DNA from: Pythium myriotylum
Lineage: Eukaryota; Oomycota; Peronosporomycetes; Pythiales; Pythiaceae
Length of the DNA stretch: 64,000 nt
NCBI GenBank assembly: GCA_023091665.1
Contig: JALJCQ010000014.1
Coordinates: 1,488,001 to 1,552,000, forward strand
Reading direction: 5' to 3'
This document shows positions 32,767 to 46,615 of the stretch, piece by piece. The notes under the pieces are model-generated. The model saw only the letters and a list, made by a program, of their open reading frames with translations. It searched no databases and had not been told where the DNA came from. The position numbers and the translations under genes are program-made. Numbering within the stretch: position 1 is the stretch's first letter; the number at the start of each line of letters is the position of its first letter.

Positions 32767-32838
32767 AGCGCGAGACCGGGTTCGAACCAGTGACCCTTCG
32801 AGCTGCAATCGAAAGCTCTACCACTGAGCTACCCGCGC
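32767..32838 (-). tRNA. tRNA-Cys(GCA), unit U18
   Basis: Intact; unit 31562-32839 (1278 bp, three AGACCCC copies). Confidence 0.97.
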
Positions 32839-34037
32839 GTCGAAACCAGACTCCTACGCTCACTCAACAAACCCCGCTTTGACAATACACTTGGACAACT
32901 TTCACATTACACCAACAACAACACAATACACACATCATCGCCTCCACGCGAACAACTAACCAACAAACCGCCACAACCAGATACACACACGCCACCACAC
33001 GCCGCACCGGCGCACACGGATCCCAACAACCCAGCACAACGCTCCCCACACTACACCCCCACCGCATGCCATTGCTTTACCCTCTACGCACACATTACCC
33101 AGACCCCAGACCCCAGATCCATCTGACCATCCATCCCTACGTGGTGATACACAGCTCCTTCCGAATGCGTGTGACCCCGCACTGCTGTCAAACACCCGAC
33201 CCAAATGCCATCCATCCATCCGACGCCGTCCACGACTCGATTGGCCTATACGTCTGCCTACCGATCATGCTTGTCAGCCCGTTATCTCGTCGTACTATCA
33301 TTCTCTCACGCATGATGAGTGCTATCCTCACATCAACGAAACCAAAAGCCAAACTGAACTCGGAACCGCGACCGCGACCGCGACCGCGACCGAAACCGAT
33401 ACCGAAACCGCGACCGAAACCGAAACGAGCATCCCGCTTGCCTTCCGGTTGATGCCACCCCACACAGGTGGGCTGATCCGTCCTTCATCCTTCGCCTCGT
33501 GTCGTCTGTGCGAGCTGAGCGAAGGTGTCTATTGTCCACACAGGATCTCGACTCAACTGCGCGTATGTGTTGGCACGACAGACTCGAACGACTACACCAA
33601 CCTGAACGTGGTCGATGGACTCGTAGTTGGGACCCACCCACTCACCCACCCACGCTGGGTCCGCGGTGAGGGGCTAGAACCAACGAGTGCGAGTGGATTG
33701 AAGCCACATGCGTGGGAACAAGTGCGGGGGTTGGTGCCGACTCCTGGTTCACCTTGTCAGCTGAACGCACACGCTGGTTAGATGGTGACATGCTCATCAA
33801 ATGGAGCCAACATGCGGGCAGCGGTGGAGTGTGGAAAGAAAGACAAGCAAGCACGACGAAGAGCGAGCATTGTCGAGGATAGGATGAGGGTGACGGGAAG
33901 GAGGTGATAGATAATGTGCTGGTGTGTGTGTTTGTGTTTGATTGTGTGGTGATTAGTTGTGTTGTTTTATTGTTTTGGTTGTTGTAGTATGCGGTGTGTT
34001 TGTGTATGTGAGTGGAGTCGGGCGTGGATCAAAAAGA

Positions 34038-34109
34038 AGCGCGAGACCGGGTTCGAACCAGTGACCCTTCGAGCTGCAATCGAAAGCTCTACCACTGAGC
34101 TACCCGCGC
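34038..34109 (-). tRNA. tRNA-Cys(GCA), unit U19
   Basis: Intact; unit 32840-34110 (1271 bp), G allele near 33034. Confidence 0.97.
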
Positions 34110-35308
34110 GTCGAAACCAGACTCCTACGCTCACTCAACAAACCCCGCTTTGACAATACACTTGGACAACTTTCACATTACACCAACAACAACACAATAC
34201 ACACATCATCGCCTCCACGCGAACAACTAACCAACAAACCGCCACAACCAGATACACACACGCCACCACACGCCGCACCGGCGCACACGGATCCCAACAA
34301 CCCAACACAACGCTCCCCACACTACACCCCCACCGCATGCCATTGCTTTACCCTCTACGCACACATTACCCAGACCCCAGACCCCAGATCCATCTGACCA
34401 TCCATCCCTACGTGGTGATACACAGCTCCTTCCGAATGCGTGTGACCCCGCACTGCTGTCAAACACCCGACCCAAATGCCATCCATCCATCCGACGCCGT
34501 CCACGACTCGATTGGCCTATACGTCTGCCTACCGATCATGCTTGTCAGCCCGTTATCTCGTCGTACTATCATTCTCTCACGCATGATGAGTGCTATCCTC
34601 ACATCAACGAAACCAAAAGCCAAACTGAACTCGGAACCGCGACCGCGACCGCGACCGCGACCGATACCGATACCGAAACCGCGACCGAAACCGAAACGAG
34701 CATCCCGCTTGCCTTCCGGTTGATGCCACCCCACACAGGTGGGCTGATCCGTCCTTCATCCTTCGCCTCGTGTCGTCTGTGCGAGCTGAGCGAAGGTGTC
34801 TATTGTCCACACAGGATCTCGACTCAACTGCGCGTATGTGTTGGCACGACAGACTCGAACGACTACACCAACCTGAACGTGGTCGATGGACTCGTAGTTG
34901 GGACCCACCCACTCACCCACCCACGCTGGGTCCGCGGTGAGGGGCTAGAACCAACGAGTGCGAGTGGATTGAAGCCACATGCGTGGGAACAAGTGCGGGG
35001 GTTGGTGCCGACTCCTGGTTCACCTTGTCAGCTGAACGCACACGCTGGTTAGATGGTGACATGCTCATCAAATGGAGCCAACATGCGGGCAGCGGTGGAG
35101 TGTGGAAAGAAAGACAAGCAAGCACGACGAAGAGCGAGCATTGTCGAGGATAGGATGAGGGTGACGGGAAGGAGGTGATAGATAATGTGCTGGTGTGTGT
35201 GTTTGTGTTTGATTGTGTGGTGATTAGTTGTGTTGTTTTATTGTTTTGGTTGTTGTAGTATGCGGTGTGTTTGTGTATGTGAGTGGAGTCGGGCGTGGAT
35301 CAAAAAGA

Positions 35309-35380
35309 AGCGCGAGACCGGGTTCGAACCAGTGACCCTTCGAGCTGCAATCGAAAGCTCTACCACTGAGCTACCCGCGC
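35309..35380 (-). tRNA. tRNA-Cys(GCA), unit U20
   Basis: Intact; unit 34111-35381. Its hexamer tract has a doubled ATACCG (near 34662-34675), shared only with U22 and U23. Confidence 0.97.
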
Positions 35381-36579
35381 GTCGAAACCAGACTCCTACG
35401 CTCACTCAACAAACCCCGCTTTGACAATACACTTGGACAACTTTCACATTACACCAACAACAACACAATACACACATCATCGCCTCCACGCGAACAACTA
35501 ACCAACAAACCGCCACAACCAGATACACACACGCCACCACACGCCGCACCGGCGCACACGGATCCCAACAACCCAACACAACGCTCCCCACACTACACCC
35601 CCACCGCATGCCATTGCTTTACCCTCTACGCACACATTACCCAGACCCCAGACCCCAGATCCATCTGACCATCCATCCCTACGTGGTGATACACAGCTCC
35701 TTCCGAATGCGTGTGACCCCGCACTGCTGTCAAACACCCGACCCAAATGCCATCCATCCATCCGACGCCGTCCACGACTCGATTGGCCTATACGTCTGCC
35801 TACCGATCATGCTTGTCAGCCCGTTATCTCGTCGTACTATCATTCTCTCACGCATGATGAGTGCTATCCTCACATCAACGAAACCAAAAGCCAAACTGAA
35901 CTCGGAACCGCGACCGCGACCGCGACCGCGACCGAAACCGATACCGAAACCGCGACCGAAACCGAAACGAGCATCCCGCTTGCCTTCCGGTTGATGCCAC
36001 CCCACACAGGTGGGCTGATCCGTCCTTCATCCTTCGCCTCGTGTCGTCTGTGCGAGCTGAGCGAAGGTGTCTATTGTCCACACAGGATCTCGACTCAACT
36101 GCGCGTATGTGTTGGCACGACAGACTCGAACGACTACACCAACCTGAACGTGGTCGATGGACTCGTAGTTGGGACCCACCCACTCACCCACCCACGCTGG
36201 GTCCGCGGTGAGGGGCTAGAACCAACGAGTGCGAGTGGATTGAAGCCACATGCGTGGGAACAAGTGCGGGGGTTGGTGCCGACTCCTGGTTCACCTTGTC
36301 AGCTGAACGCACACGCTGGTTAGATGGTGACATGCTCATCAAATGGAGCCAACATGCGGGCAGCGGTGGAGTGTGGAAAGAAAGACAAGCAAGCACGACG
36401 AAGAGCGAGCATTGTCGAGGATAGGATGAGGGTGACGGGAAGGAGGTGATAGATAATGTGCTGGTGTGTGTGTTTGTGTTTGATTGTGTGGTGATTAGTT
36501 GTGTTGTTTTATTGTTTTGGTTGTTGTAGTATGCGGTGTGTTTGTGTATGTGAGTGGAGTCGGGCGTGGATCAAAAAGA

Positions 36580-36651
36580 AGCGCGAGACCGGGTTCGAAC
36601 CAGTGACCCTTCGAGCTGCAATCGAAAGCTCTACCACTGAGCTACCCGCGC
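36580..36651 (-). tRNA. tRNA-Cys(GCA), unit U21
   Basis: Intact; unit 35382-36652, ordinary hexamer tract between two variant neighbours. Confidence 0.97.
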
Positions 36652-37850
36652 GTCGAAACCAGACTCCTACGCTCACTCAACAAACCCCGCTTTGACAATA
36701 CACTTGGACAACTTTCACATTACACCAACAACAACACAATACACACATCATCGCCTCCACGCGAACAACTAACCAACAAACCGCCACAACCAGATACACA
36801 CACGCCACCACACGCCGCACCGGCGCACACGGATCCCAACAACCCAACACAACGCTCCCCACACTACACCCCCACCGCATGCCATTGCTTTACCCTCTAC
36901 GCACACATTACCCAGACCCCAGACCCCAGATCCATCTGACCATCCATCCCTACGTGGTGATACACAGCTCCTTCCGAATGCGTGTGACCCCGCACTGCTG
37001 TCAAACACCCGACCCAAATGCCATCCATCCATCCGACGCCGTCCACGACTCGATTGGCCTATACGTCTGCCTACCGATCATGCTTGTCAGCCCGTTATCT
37101 CGTCGTACTATCATTCTCTCACGCATGATGAGTGCTATCCTCACATCAACGAAACCAAAAGCCAAACTGAACTCGGAACCGCGACCGCGACCGCGACCGC
37201 GACCGATACCGATACCGAAACCGCGACCGAAACCGAAACGAGCATCCCGCTTGCCTTCCGGTTGATGCCACCCCACACAGGTGGGCTGATCCGTCCTTCA
37301 TCCTTCGCCTCGTGTCGTCTGTGCGAGCTGAGCGAAGGTGTCTATTGTCCACACAGGATCTCGACTCAACTGCGCGTATGTGTTGGCACGACAGACTCGA
37401 ACGACTACACCAACCTGAACGTGGTCGATGGACTCGTAGTTGGGACCCACCCACTCACCCACCCACGCTGGGTCCGCGGTGAGGGGCTAGAACCAACGAG
37501 TGCGAGTGGATTGAAGCCACATGCGTGGGAACAAGTGCGGGGGTTGGTGCCGACTCCTGGTTCACCTTGTCAGCTGAACGCACACGCTGGTTAGATGGTG
37601 ACATGCTCATCAAATGGAGCCAACATGCGGGCAGCGGTGGAGTGTGGAAAGAAAGACAAGCAAGCACGACGAAGAGCGAGCATTGTCGAGGATAGGATGA
37701 GGGTGACGGGAAGGAGGTGATAGATAATGTGCTGGTGTGTGTGTTTGTGTTTGATTGTGTGGTGATTAGTTGTGTTGTTTTATTGTTTTGGTTGTTGTAG
37801 TATGCGGTGTGTTTGTGTATGTGAGTGGAGTCGGGCGTGGATCAAAAAGA

Positions 37851-37922
37851 AGCGCGAGACCGGGTTCGAACCAGTGACCCTTCGAGCTGCAATCGAAAGC
37901 TCTACCACTGAGCTACCCGCGC
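37851..37922 (-). tRNA. tRNA-Cys(GCA), unit U22
   Basis: Intact; unit 36653-37923 with the doubled ATACCG variant. Confidence 0.97.
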
Positions 37923-39121
37923 GTCGAAACCAGACTCCTACGCTCACTCAACAAACCCCGCTTTGACAATACACTTGGACAACTTTCACATTACACCAAC
38001 AACAACACAATACACACATCATCGCCTCCACGCGAACAACTAACCAACAAACCGCCACAACCAGATACACACACGCCACCACACGCCGCACCGGCGCACA
38101 CGGATCCCAACAACCCAACACAACGCTCCCCACACTACACCCCCACCGCATGCCATTGCTTTACCCTCTACGCACACATTACCCAGACCCCAGACCCCAG
38201 ATCCATCTGACCATCCATCCCTACGTGGTGATACACAGCTCCTTCCGAATGCGTGTGACCCCGCACTGCTGTCAAACACCCGACCCAAATGCCATCCATC
38301 CATCCGACGCCGTCCACGACTCGATTGGCCTATACGTCTGCCTACCGATCATGCTTGTCAGCCCGTTATCTCGTCGTACTATCATTCTCTCACGCATGAT
38401 GAGTGCTATCCTCACATCAACGAAACCAAAAGCCAAACTGAACTCGGAACCGCGACCGCGACCGCGACCGCGACCGATACCGATACCGAAACCGCGACCG
38501 AAACCGAAACGAGCATCCCGCTTGCCTTCCGGTTGATGCCACCCCACACAGGTGGGCTGATCCGTCCTTCATCCTTCGCCTCGTGTCGTCTGTGCGAGCT
38601 GAGCGAAGGTGTCTATTGTCCACACAGGATCTCGACTCAACTGCGCGTATGTGTTGGCACGACAGACTCGAACGACTACACCAACCTGAACGTGGTCGAT
38701 GGACTCGTAGTTGGGACCCACCCACTCACCCACCCACGCTGGGTCCGCGGTGAGGGGCTAGAACCAACGAGTGCGAGTGGATTGAAGCCACATGCGTGGG
38801 AACAAGTGCGGGGGTTGGTGCCGACTCCTGGTTCACCTTGTCAGCTGAACGCACACGCTGGTTAGATGGTGACATGCTCATCAAATGGAGCCAACATGCG
38901 GGCAGCGGTGGAGTGTGGAAAGAAAGACAAGCAAGCACGACGAAGAGCGAGCATTGTCGAGGATAGGATGAGGGTGACGGGAAGGAGGTGATAGATAATG
39001 TGCTGGTGTGTGTGTTTGTGTTTGATTGTGTGGTGATTAGTTGTGTTGTTTTATTGTTTTGGTTGTTGTAGTATGCGGTGTGTTTGTGTATGTGAGTGGA
39101 GTCGGGCGTGGATCAAAAAGA

Positions 39122-39193
39122 AGCGCGAGACCGGGTTCGAACCAGTGACCCTTCGAGCTGCAATCGAAAGCTCTACCACTGAGCTACCCGCGC
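39122..39193 (-). tRNA. tRNA-Cys(GCA), unit U23
   Basis: Intact; unit 37924-39194 with the doubled ATACCG variant. Confidence 0.97.
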
Positions 39194-40392
39194 GTCGAAA
39201 CCAGACTCCTACGCTCACTCAACAAACCCCGCTTTGACAATACACTTGGACAACTTTCACATTACACCAACAACAACACAATACACACATCATCGCCTCC
39301 ACGCGAACAACTAACCAACAAACCGCCACAACCAGATACACACACGCCACCACACGCCGCACCGGCGCACACGGATCCCAACAACCCAACACAACGCTCC
39401 CCACACTACACCCCCACCGCATGCCATTGCTTTACCCTCTACGCACACATTACCCAGACCCCAGACCCCAGATCCATCTGACCATCCATCCCTACGTGGT
39501 GATACACAGCTCCTTCCGAATGCGTGTGACCCCGCACTGCTGTCAAACACCCGACCCAAATGCCATCCATCCATCCGACGCCGTCCACGACTCGATTGGC
39601 CTATACGTCTGCCTACCGATCATGCTTGTCAGCCCGTTATCTCGTCGTACTATCATTCTCTCACGCATGATGAGTGCTATCCTCACATCAACGAAACCAA
39701 AAGCCAAACTGAACTCGGAACCGCGACCGCGACCGCGACCGCGACCGAAACCGATACCGAAACCGCGACCGAAACCGAAACGAGCATCCCGCTTGCCTTC
39801 CGGTTGATGCCACCCCACACAGGTGGGCTGATCCGTCCTTCATCCTTCGCCTCGTGTCGTCTGTGCGAGCTGAGCGAAGGTGTCTATTGTCCACACAGGA
39901 TCTCGACTCAACTGCGCGTATGTGTTGGCACGACAGACTCGAACGACTACACCAACCTGAACGTGGTCGATGGACTCGTAGTTGGGACCCACCCACTCAC
40001 CCACCCACGCTGGGTCCGCGGTGAGGGGCTAGAACCAACGAGTGCGAGTGGATTGAAGCCACATGCGTGGGAACAAGTGCGGGGGTTGGTGCCGACTCCT
40101 GGTTCACCTTGTCAGCTGAACGCACACGCTGGTTAGATGGTGACATGCTCATCAAATGGAGCCAACATGCGGGCAGCGGTGGAGTGTGGAAAGAAAGACA
40201 AGCAAGCACGACGAAGAGCGAGCATTGTCGAGGATAGGATGAGGGTGACGGGAAGGAGGTGATAGATAATGTGCTGGTGTGTGTGTTTGTGTTTGATTGT
40301 GTGGTGATTAGTTGTGTTGTTTTATTGTTTTGGTTGTTGTAGTATGCGGTGTGTTTGTGTATGTGAGTGGAGTCGGGCGTGGATCAAAAAGA

Positions 40393-40464
40393 AGCGCGAG
40401 ACCGGGTTCGAACCAGTGACCCTTCGAGCTGCAATCGAAAGCTCTACCACTGAGCTACCCGCGC
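40393..40464 (-). tRNA. tRNA-Cys(GCA), unit U24
   Basis: Intact; unit 39195-40465 (1271 bp). Confidence 0.97.
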
Positions 40465-41669
40465 GTCGAAACCAGACTCCTACGCTCACTCAACAAACCC
40501 CGCTTTGACAATACACTTGGACAACTTTCACATTACACCAACAACAACACAATACACACATCATCGCCTCCACGCGAACAACTAACCAACAAACCGCCAC
40601 AACCAGATACACACACGCCACCACACGCCGCACCGGCGCACACGGATCCCAACAACCCAACACAACGCTCCCCACACTACACCCCCACCGCATGCCATTG
40701 CTTTACCCTCTACGCACACATTACCCAGACCCCAGACCCCAGATCCATCTGACCATCCATCCCTACGTGGTGATACACAGCTCCTTCCGAATGCGTGTGA
40801 CCCCGCACTGCTGTCAAACACCCGACCCAAATGCCATCCATCCATCCGACGCCGTCCACGACTCGATTGGCCTATACGTCTGCCTACCGATCATGCTTGT
40901 CAGCCCGTTATCTCGTCGTACTATCATTCTCTCACGCATGATGAGTGCTATCCTCACATCAACGAAACCAAAAGCCAAACTGAACTCGGAACCGCGACCG
41001 CGACCGCGACCGCGACCGCGACCGAAACCGATACCGAAACCGCGACCGAAACCGAAACGAGCATCCCGCTTGCCTTCCGGTTGATGCCACCCCACACAGG
41101 TGGGCTGATCCGTCCTTCATCCTTCGCCTCGTGTCGTCTGTGCGAGCTGAGCGAAGGTGTCTATTGTCCACACAGGATCTCGACTCAACTGCGCGTATGT
41201 GTTGGCACGACAGACTCGAACGACTACACCAACCTGAACGTGGTCGATGGACTCGTAGTTGGGACCCACCCACTCACCCACCCACGCTGGGTCCGCGGTG
41301 AGGGGCTAGAACCAACGAGTGCGAGTGGATTGAAGCCACATGCGTGGGAACAAGTGCGGGGGTTGGTGCCGACTCCTGGTTCACCTTGTCAGCTGAACGC
41401 ACACGCTGGTTAGATGGTGACATGCTCATCAAATGGAGCCAACATGCGGGCAGCGGTGGAGTGTGGAAAGAAAGACAAGCAAGCACGACGAAGAGCGAGC
41501 ATTGTCGAGGATAGGATGAGGGTGACGGGAAGGAGGTGATAGATAATGTGCTGGTGTGTGTGTTTGTGTTTGATTGTGTGGTGATTAGTTGTGTTGTTTT
41601 ATTGTTTTGGTTGTTGTAGTATGCGGTGTGTTTGTGTATGTGAGTGGAGTCGGGCGTGGATCAAAAAGA

Positions 41670-41741
41670 AGCGCGAGACCGGGTTCGAACCAGTGACCCT
41701 TCGAGCTGCAATCGAAAGCTCTACCACTGAGCTACCCGCGC
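41670..41741 (-). tRNA. tRNA-Cys(GCA), unit U25
   Basis: Intact; unit 40466-41742 (1277 bp, five hexamers); B5 abuts its 5' side. Confidence 0.97.
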
Positions 41742-41742
41742 G

Positions 41743-42474
41743 TAACTTCGCAATTTGCTCGCTACCCCTCAAGTGACCAAGTCCAGAAGTGTCCAGTCCA
41801 AGCACCCAGCCCAGCTGCCAGCCCATCACCCCCGACCCTCTCCACACCCAGTCGCCATGACCAAGGGTGCTGCGAGAGCCAAGACCAAGCGCAAGAAGCT
41901 TGGCATCGGGACGCTGCCGCCACCGCGCCGACCAGTCGGCATCCCATGCGTGCTTCCTTCGGCTTCATCGGGAGAGCCGACATTCACCACATGGAGAGCG
42001 CGCGCCAGAGCTCGGCCACCCGGTCGACTCTAATATCAACCCACCGCTGATCAACCCACGCCGTGACCAACACTCACGGCACCCAGCCACCAACCTTCAC
42101 TCACGAGACCGTTGGGTAACCAACACTCACCGACACCAACCTCAACCCAACCAGCATTCAAGCAACCCAGCATCAACCCAACCGGCATTCAGCCAACCCA
42201 GCTTCAACCCAACCAACACTCAACTCACCCAGCATCAACATACCAGCAAACCAGCAAATGAAGGTCAAGTTAACCCAGTACCCAGCTTCAACGACAACAG
42301 AACAACAACCTCAACAACCCAACGAACCATGACGCAAGGATTCATCCTCTCAGCACAAACCGACCAGCCAACCACGAGACTCAACCGAACCTTAGCAACA
42401 TAGAACCCGCACGGGATTAGCGAGCAGTTAGAAGTCAGTCGTAAATGCTAGTGCAGCAATACAGACGCCTTGAA
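41743..42474 (+). mobile_element. Element B5 (shortest)
   Basis: 732 bp with a single 31-bp repeat; 5' junction GCGCG/TAACTTCGC like B4 and B6; right target copy 42475-42491. Confidence 0.85.
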
Positions 42475-43696
42475 ACTGAGCTACCCGCGCGTCGAAACCA
42501 GACTCCTACGCTCACTCAACAAACCCCGCTTTGACAATACACTTGGACAACTTTCACATTACACCAACAACAACACAATACACACATCATCGCCTCCACG
42601 CGAACAACTAACCAACAAACCGCCACAACCAGATACACACACGCCACCACACGCCGCACCGGCGCACACGGATCCCAACAACCCAGCACAACGCTCCCCA
42701 CACTACACCCCCACCGCATGCCATTGCTTTACCCTCTACGCACACATTACCCAGACCCCAGACCCCAGACCCCAGATCCATCTGACCATCCATCCCTACG
42801 TGGTGATACACAGCTCCTTCCGAATGCGTGTGACCCCGCACTGCTGTCAAACACCCGACCCAAATGCCATCCATCCATCCGACGCCGTCCACGACTCGAT
42901 TGGCCTATACGTCTGCCTACCGATCATGCTTGTCAGCCCGTTATCTCGTCGTACTATCATTCTCTCACGCATGATGAGTGCTATCCTCACATCAACGAAA
43001 CCAAAAGCCAAACTGAACTCGGAACCGCGACCGCGACCGCGACCGCGACCGAAACCGATACCGAAACCGCGACCGAAACCGAAACGAGCATCCCGCTTGC
43101 CTTCCGGTTGATGCCACCCCACACAGGTGGGCTGATCCGTCCTTCATCCTTCGCCTCGTGTCGTCTGTGCGAGCTGAGCGAAGGTGTCTATTGTCCACAC
43201 AGGATCTCGACTCAACTGCGCGTATGTGTTGGCACGACAGACTCGAACGACTACACCAACCTGAACGTGGTCGATGGACTCGTAGTTGGGACCCACCCAC
43301 TCACCCACCCACGCTGGGTCCGCGGTGAGGGGCTAGAACCAACGAGTGCGAGTGGATTGAAGCCACATGCGTGGGAACAAGTGCGGGGGTTGGTGCCGAC
43401 TCCTGGTTCACCTTGTCAGCTGAACGCACACGCTGGTTAGATGGTGACATGCTCATCAAATGGAGCCAACATGCGGGCAGCGGTGGAGTGTGGAAAGAAA
43501 GACAAGCAAGCACGACGAAGAGCGAGCATTGTCGAGGATAGGATGAGGGTGACGGGAAGGAGGTGATAGATAATGTGCTGGTGTGTGTGTTTGTGTTTGA
43601 TTGTGTGGTGATTAGTTGTGTTGTTTTATTGTTTTGGTTGTTGTAGTATGCGGTGTGTTTGTGTATGTGAGTGGAGTCGGGCGTGGATCAAAAAGA

Positions 43697-43768
43697 AGCG
43701 CGAGACCGGGTTCGAACCAGTGACCCTTCGAGCTGCAATCGAAAGCTCTACCACTGAGCTACCCGCGC
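43697..43768 (-). tRNA. tRNA-Cys(GCA), unit U26
   Basis: Intact; unit 42492-43769 (1278 bp), G allele plus three AGACCCC copies; B6 follows. Confidence 0.97.
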
Positions 43769-43769
43769 G

Positions 43770-44532
43770 TAACTTCGCAATTTGCTCGCTACCCCTCAAG
43801 TGACCAAGTCCAGAAGTGTCCAGTCCAAGCACCCAGCCCAGCTGCCAGCCCATCACCCCCGACCCTCTCCACACCCAGTCGCCATGACCAAGGGTGCTGC
43901 GAGAGCCAAGACCAAGCGCAAGAAGCTTGGCATCGGGACGCTGCCGCCACCGCGCCGACCAGTCGGCATCCCATGCGTGCTTCCTTCGGCTTCATCGGGA
44001 GAGCCGACATTCACCACATGGAGAGCGCGCGCCAGAGCTCGGCCACCCGGTCGACTCTAATATCAACCCACCGCTGATCAACCCACGCCGTGACCAACAC
44101 TCACGGCACCCAGCCACCAACCTTCACTCACGAGACCGTTGGGTAACCAACACTCACCGACACCAACCTCAACCCAACCAGCACTCACCGACACCAACCT
44201 CAACCCAACCAGCATTCAAGCAACCCAGCATCAACCCAACCGGCATTCAGCCAACCCAGCTTCAACCCAACCAACACTCAACTCACCCAGCATCAACATA
44301 CCAGCAAACCAGCAAATGAAGGTCAAGTTAACCCAGTACCCAGCTTCAACGACAACAGAACAACAACCTCAACAACCCAACGAACCATGACGCAAGGATT
44401 CATCCTCTCAGCACAAACCGACCAGCCAACCACGAGACTCAACCGAACCTTAGCAACATAGAACCCGCACGGGATTAGCGAGCAGTTAGAAGTCAGTCGT
44501 AAATGCTAGTGCAGCAATACAGACGCCTTGAA
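43770..44532 (+). mobile_element. Element B6
   Basis: 763 bp, two 31-bp repeats, 5' junction GCGCG/TAACTTCGC, right target copy 44533-44549. Confidence 0.85.
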
Positions 44533-45778
44533 ACTGAGCTACCCGCGCGTCGAAACCAGACTCCTACGCTCACTCAACAAACCCCGCTTTGACAATACAC
44601 TTGGACAACTTTCACATTACACCAACAACAACACAATACACACATCATCGCCTCCACGCGAACAACTAACCAACAAACCGCCACAACCAGATACACACAC
44701 GCCACCACACGCCGCACCGGCGCACACGGATCCCAACAACCCAGCACAACGCTCCCCACACTACACCCCCACCGCATGCCATTGCTTTACCCTCTACGCA
44801 CACATTACCCAGACCCCAGACCCCAGACCCCAGATCCATCTGACCATCCATCCCTACGTGGTGATACACAGCTCCTTCCGAATGCGTGTGACCCCGCACT
44901 GCTGTCAAACACCCGACCCAAATGCCATCCATCCATCCGACGCCGTCCACGACTCGATTGGCCTATACGTCTGCCTACCGATCATGCTTGTCAGCCCGTT
45001 ATCTCGTCGTACTATCATTCTCTCACGCATGATGAGTGCTATCCTCACATCAACGAAACCAAAAGCCAAACTGAACTCGGAACCGCGACCGCGACCGCGA
45101 CCGCGACCGCGACCGCGACCGCGACCGCGACCGAAACCGATACCGAAACCGCGACCGAAACCGAAACGAGCATCCCGCTTGCCTTCCGGTTGATGCCACC
45201 CCACACAGGTGGGCTGATCCGTCCTTCATCCTTCGCCTCGTGTCGTCTGTGCGAGCTGAGCGAAGGTGTCTATTGTCCACACAGGATCTCGACTCAACTG
45301 CGCGTATGTGTTGGCACGACAGACTCGAACGACTACACCAACCTGAACGTGGTCGATGGACTCGTAGTTGGGACCCACCCACTCACCCACCCACGCTGGG
45401 TCCGCGGTGAGGGGCTAGAACCAACGAGTGCGAGTGGATTGAAGCCACATGCGTGGGAACAAGTGCGGGGGTTGGTGCCGACTCCTGGTTCACCTTGTCA
45501 GCTGAACGCACACGCTGGTTAGATGGTGACATGCTCATCAAATGGAGCCAACATGCGGGCAGCGGTGGAGTGTGGAAAGAAAGACAAGCAAGCACGACGA
45601 AGAGCGAGCATTGTCGAGGATAGGATGAGGGTGACGGGAAGGAGGTGATAGATAATGTGCTGGTGTGTGTGTTTGTGTTTGATTGTGTGGTGATTAGTTG
45701 TGTTGTTTTATTGTTTTGGTTGTTGTAGTATGCGGTGTGTTTGTGTATGTGAGTGGAGTCGGGCGTGGATCAAAAAGA

Positions 45779-45850
45779 AGCGCGAGACCGGGTTCGAACC
45801 AGTGACCCTTCGAGCTGCAATCGAAAGCTCTACCACTGAGCTACCCGCGC
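45779..45850 (-). tRNA. tRNA-Cys(GCA), unit U27
   Basis: Intact; unit 44550-45851 (1302 bp), eight CGACCG hexamers but the short CCGAAA end, so the expansion is independent of that in U4. Confidence 0.97.
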
Positions 45851-45851
45851 G

Positions 45852-46615
45852 TTCACTTCGCAATTTGCTCGCTACCCCTCAAGTGACCAAGTCCAGAAGT
45901 GTCCAGTCCAAGCACCCAGCCCAGCTGCCAGCCCATCACCCCCGACCCTCTCCACACCCAGTCGCCATGACCAAGGGTGCTGCGAGAGCCAAGACCAAGC
46001 GCAAGAAGCTTGGCATCGGGACGCTGCCGCCACCGCGCCGACCAGTCGGCATCCCATGCGTGCTTCCTTCGGCTTCATCGGGAGAGCCGACATTCACCAC
46101 ATGGAGAGCGCGCGCCAGAGCTCGGCCACCCGGTCGACTCTAATATCAACCCACCGCTGATCAACCCACGCCGTGACCAACACTCACGGCACCCAGCCAC
46201 CAACCTTCACTCACGAGACCGTTGGGTAACCAACACTCACCGACACCAACCTCAACCCAACCAGCACTCACCGACACCAACCTCAACCCAACCAGCATTC
46301 AAGCAACCCAGCATCAACCCAACCGGCATTCAGCCAACCCAGCTTCAACCCAACCAACACTCAAGCAACCCAGCATCAACATACCAGCAAACCAGCAAAT
46401 GAAGGTCAAGTTAACCCAGTACCCAGCTTCAACGACAACAGAACAACAACCTCAACAACCCAACGAACCATGACGCAAGGATTCATCCTCTCAGCACAAA
46501 CCGACCAGCCAACCACGAGACTCAACCGAACCTTAGCAACATAAAACCCGCACGGGATTAGCGAGCAGTTAGAAGTCAGTCGTAAATGCTAGTGCAGCAA
46601 TACAGACGCCTTGAA
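45852..46615 (+). mobile_element. Element B7
   Basis: 764 bp, distinct 5' junction GCGCG/TTCACTTCGC (one extra T), two 31-bp repeats, CAAGCAACCC and ACATAAAACCC variants; right target copy 46616-46632. Confidence 0.85.
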
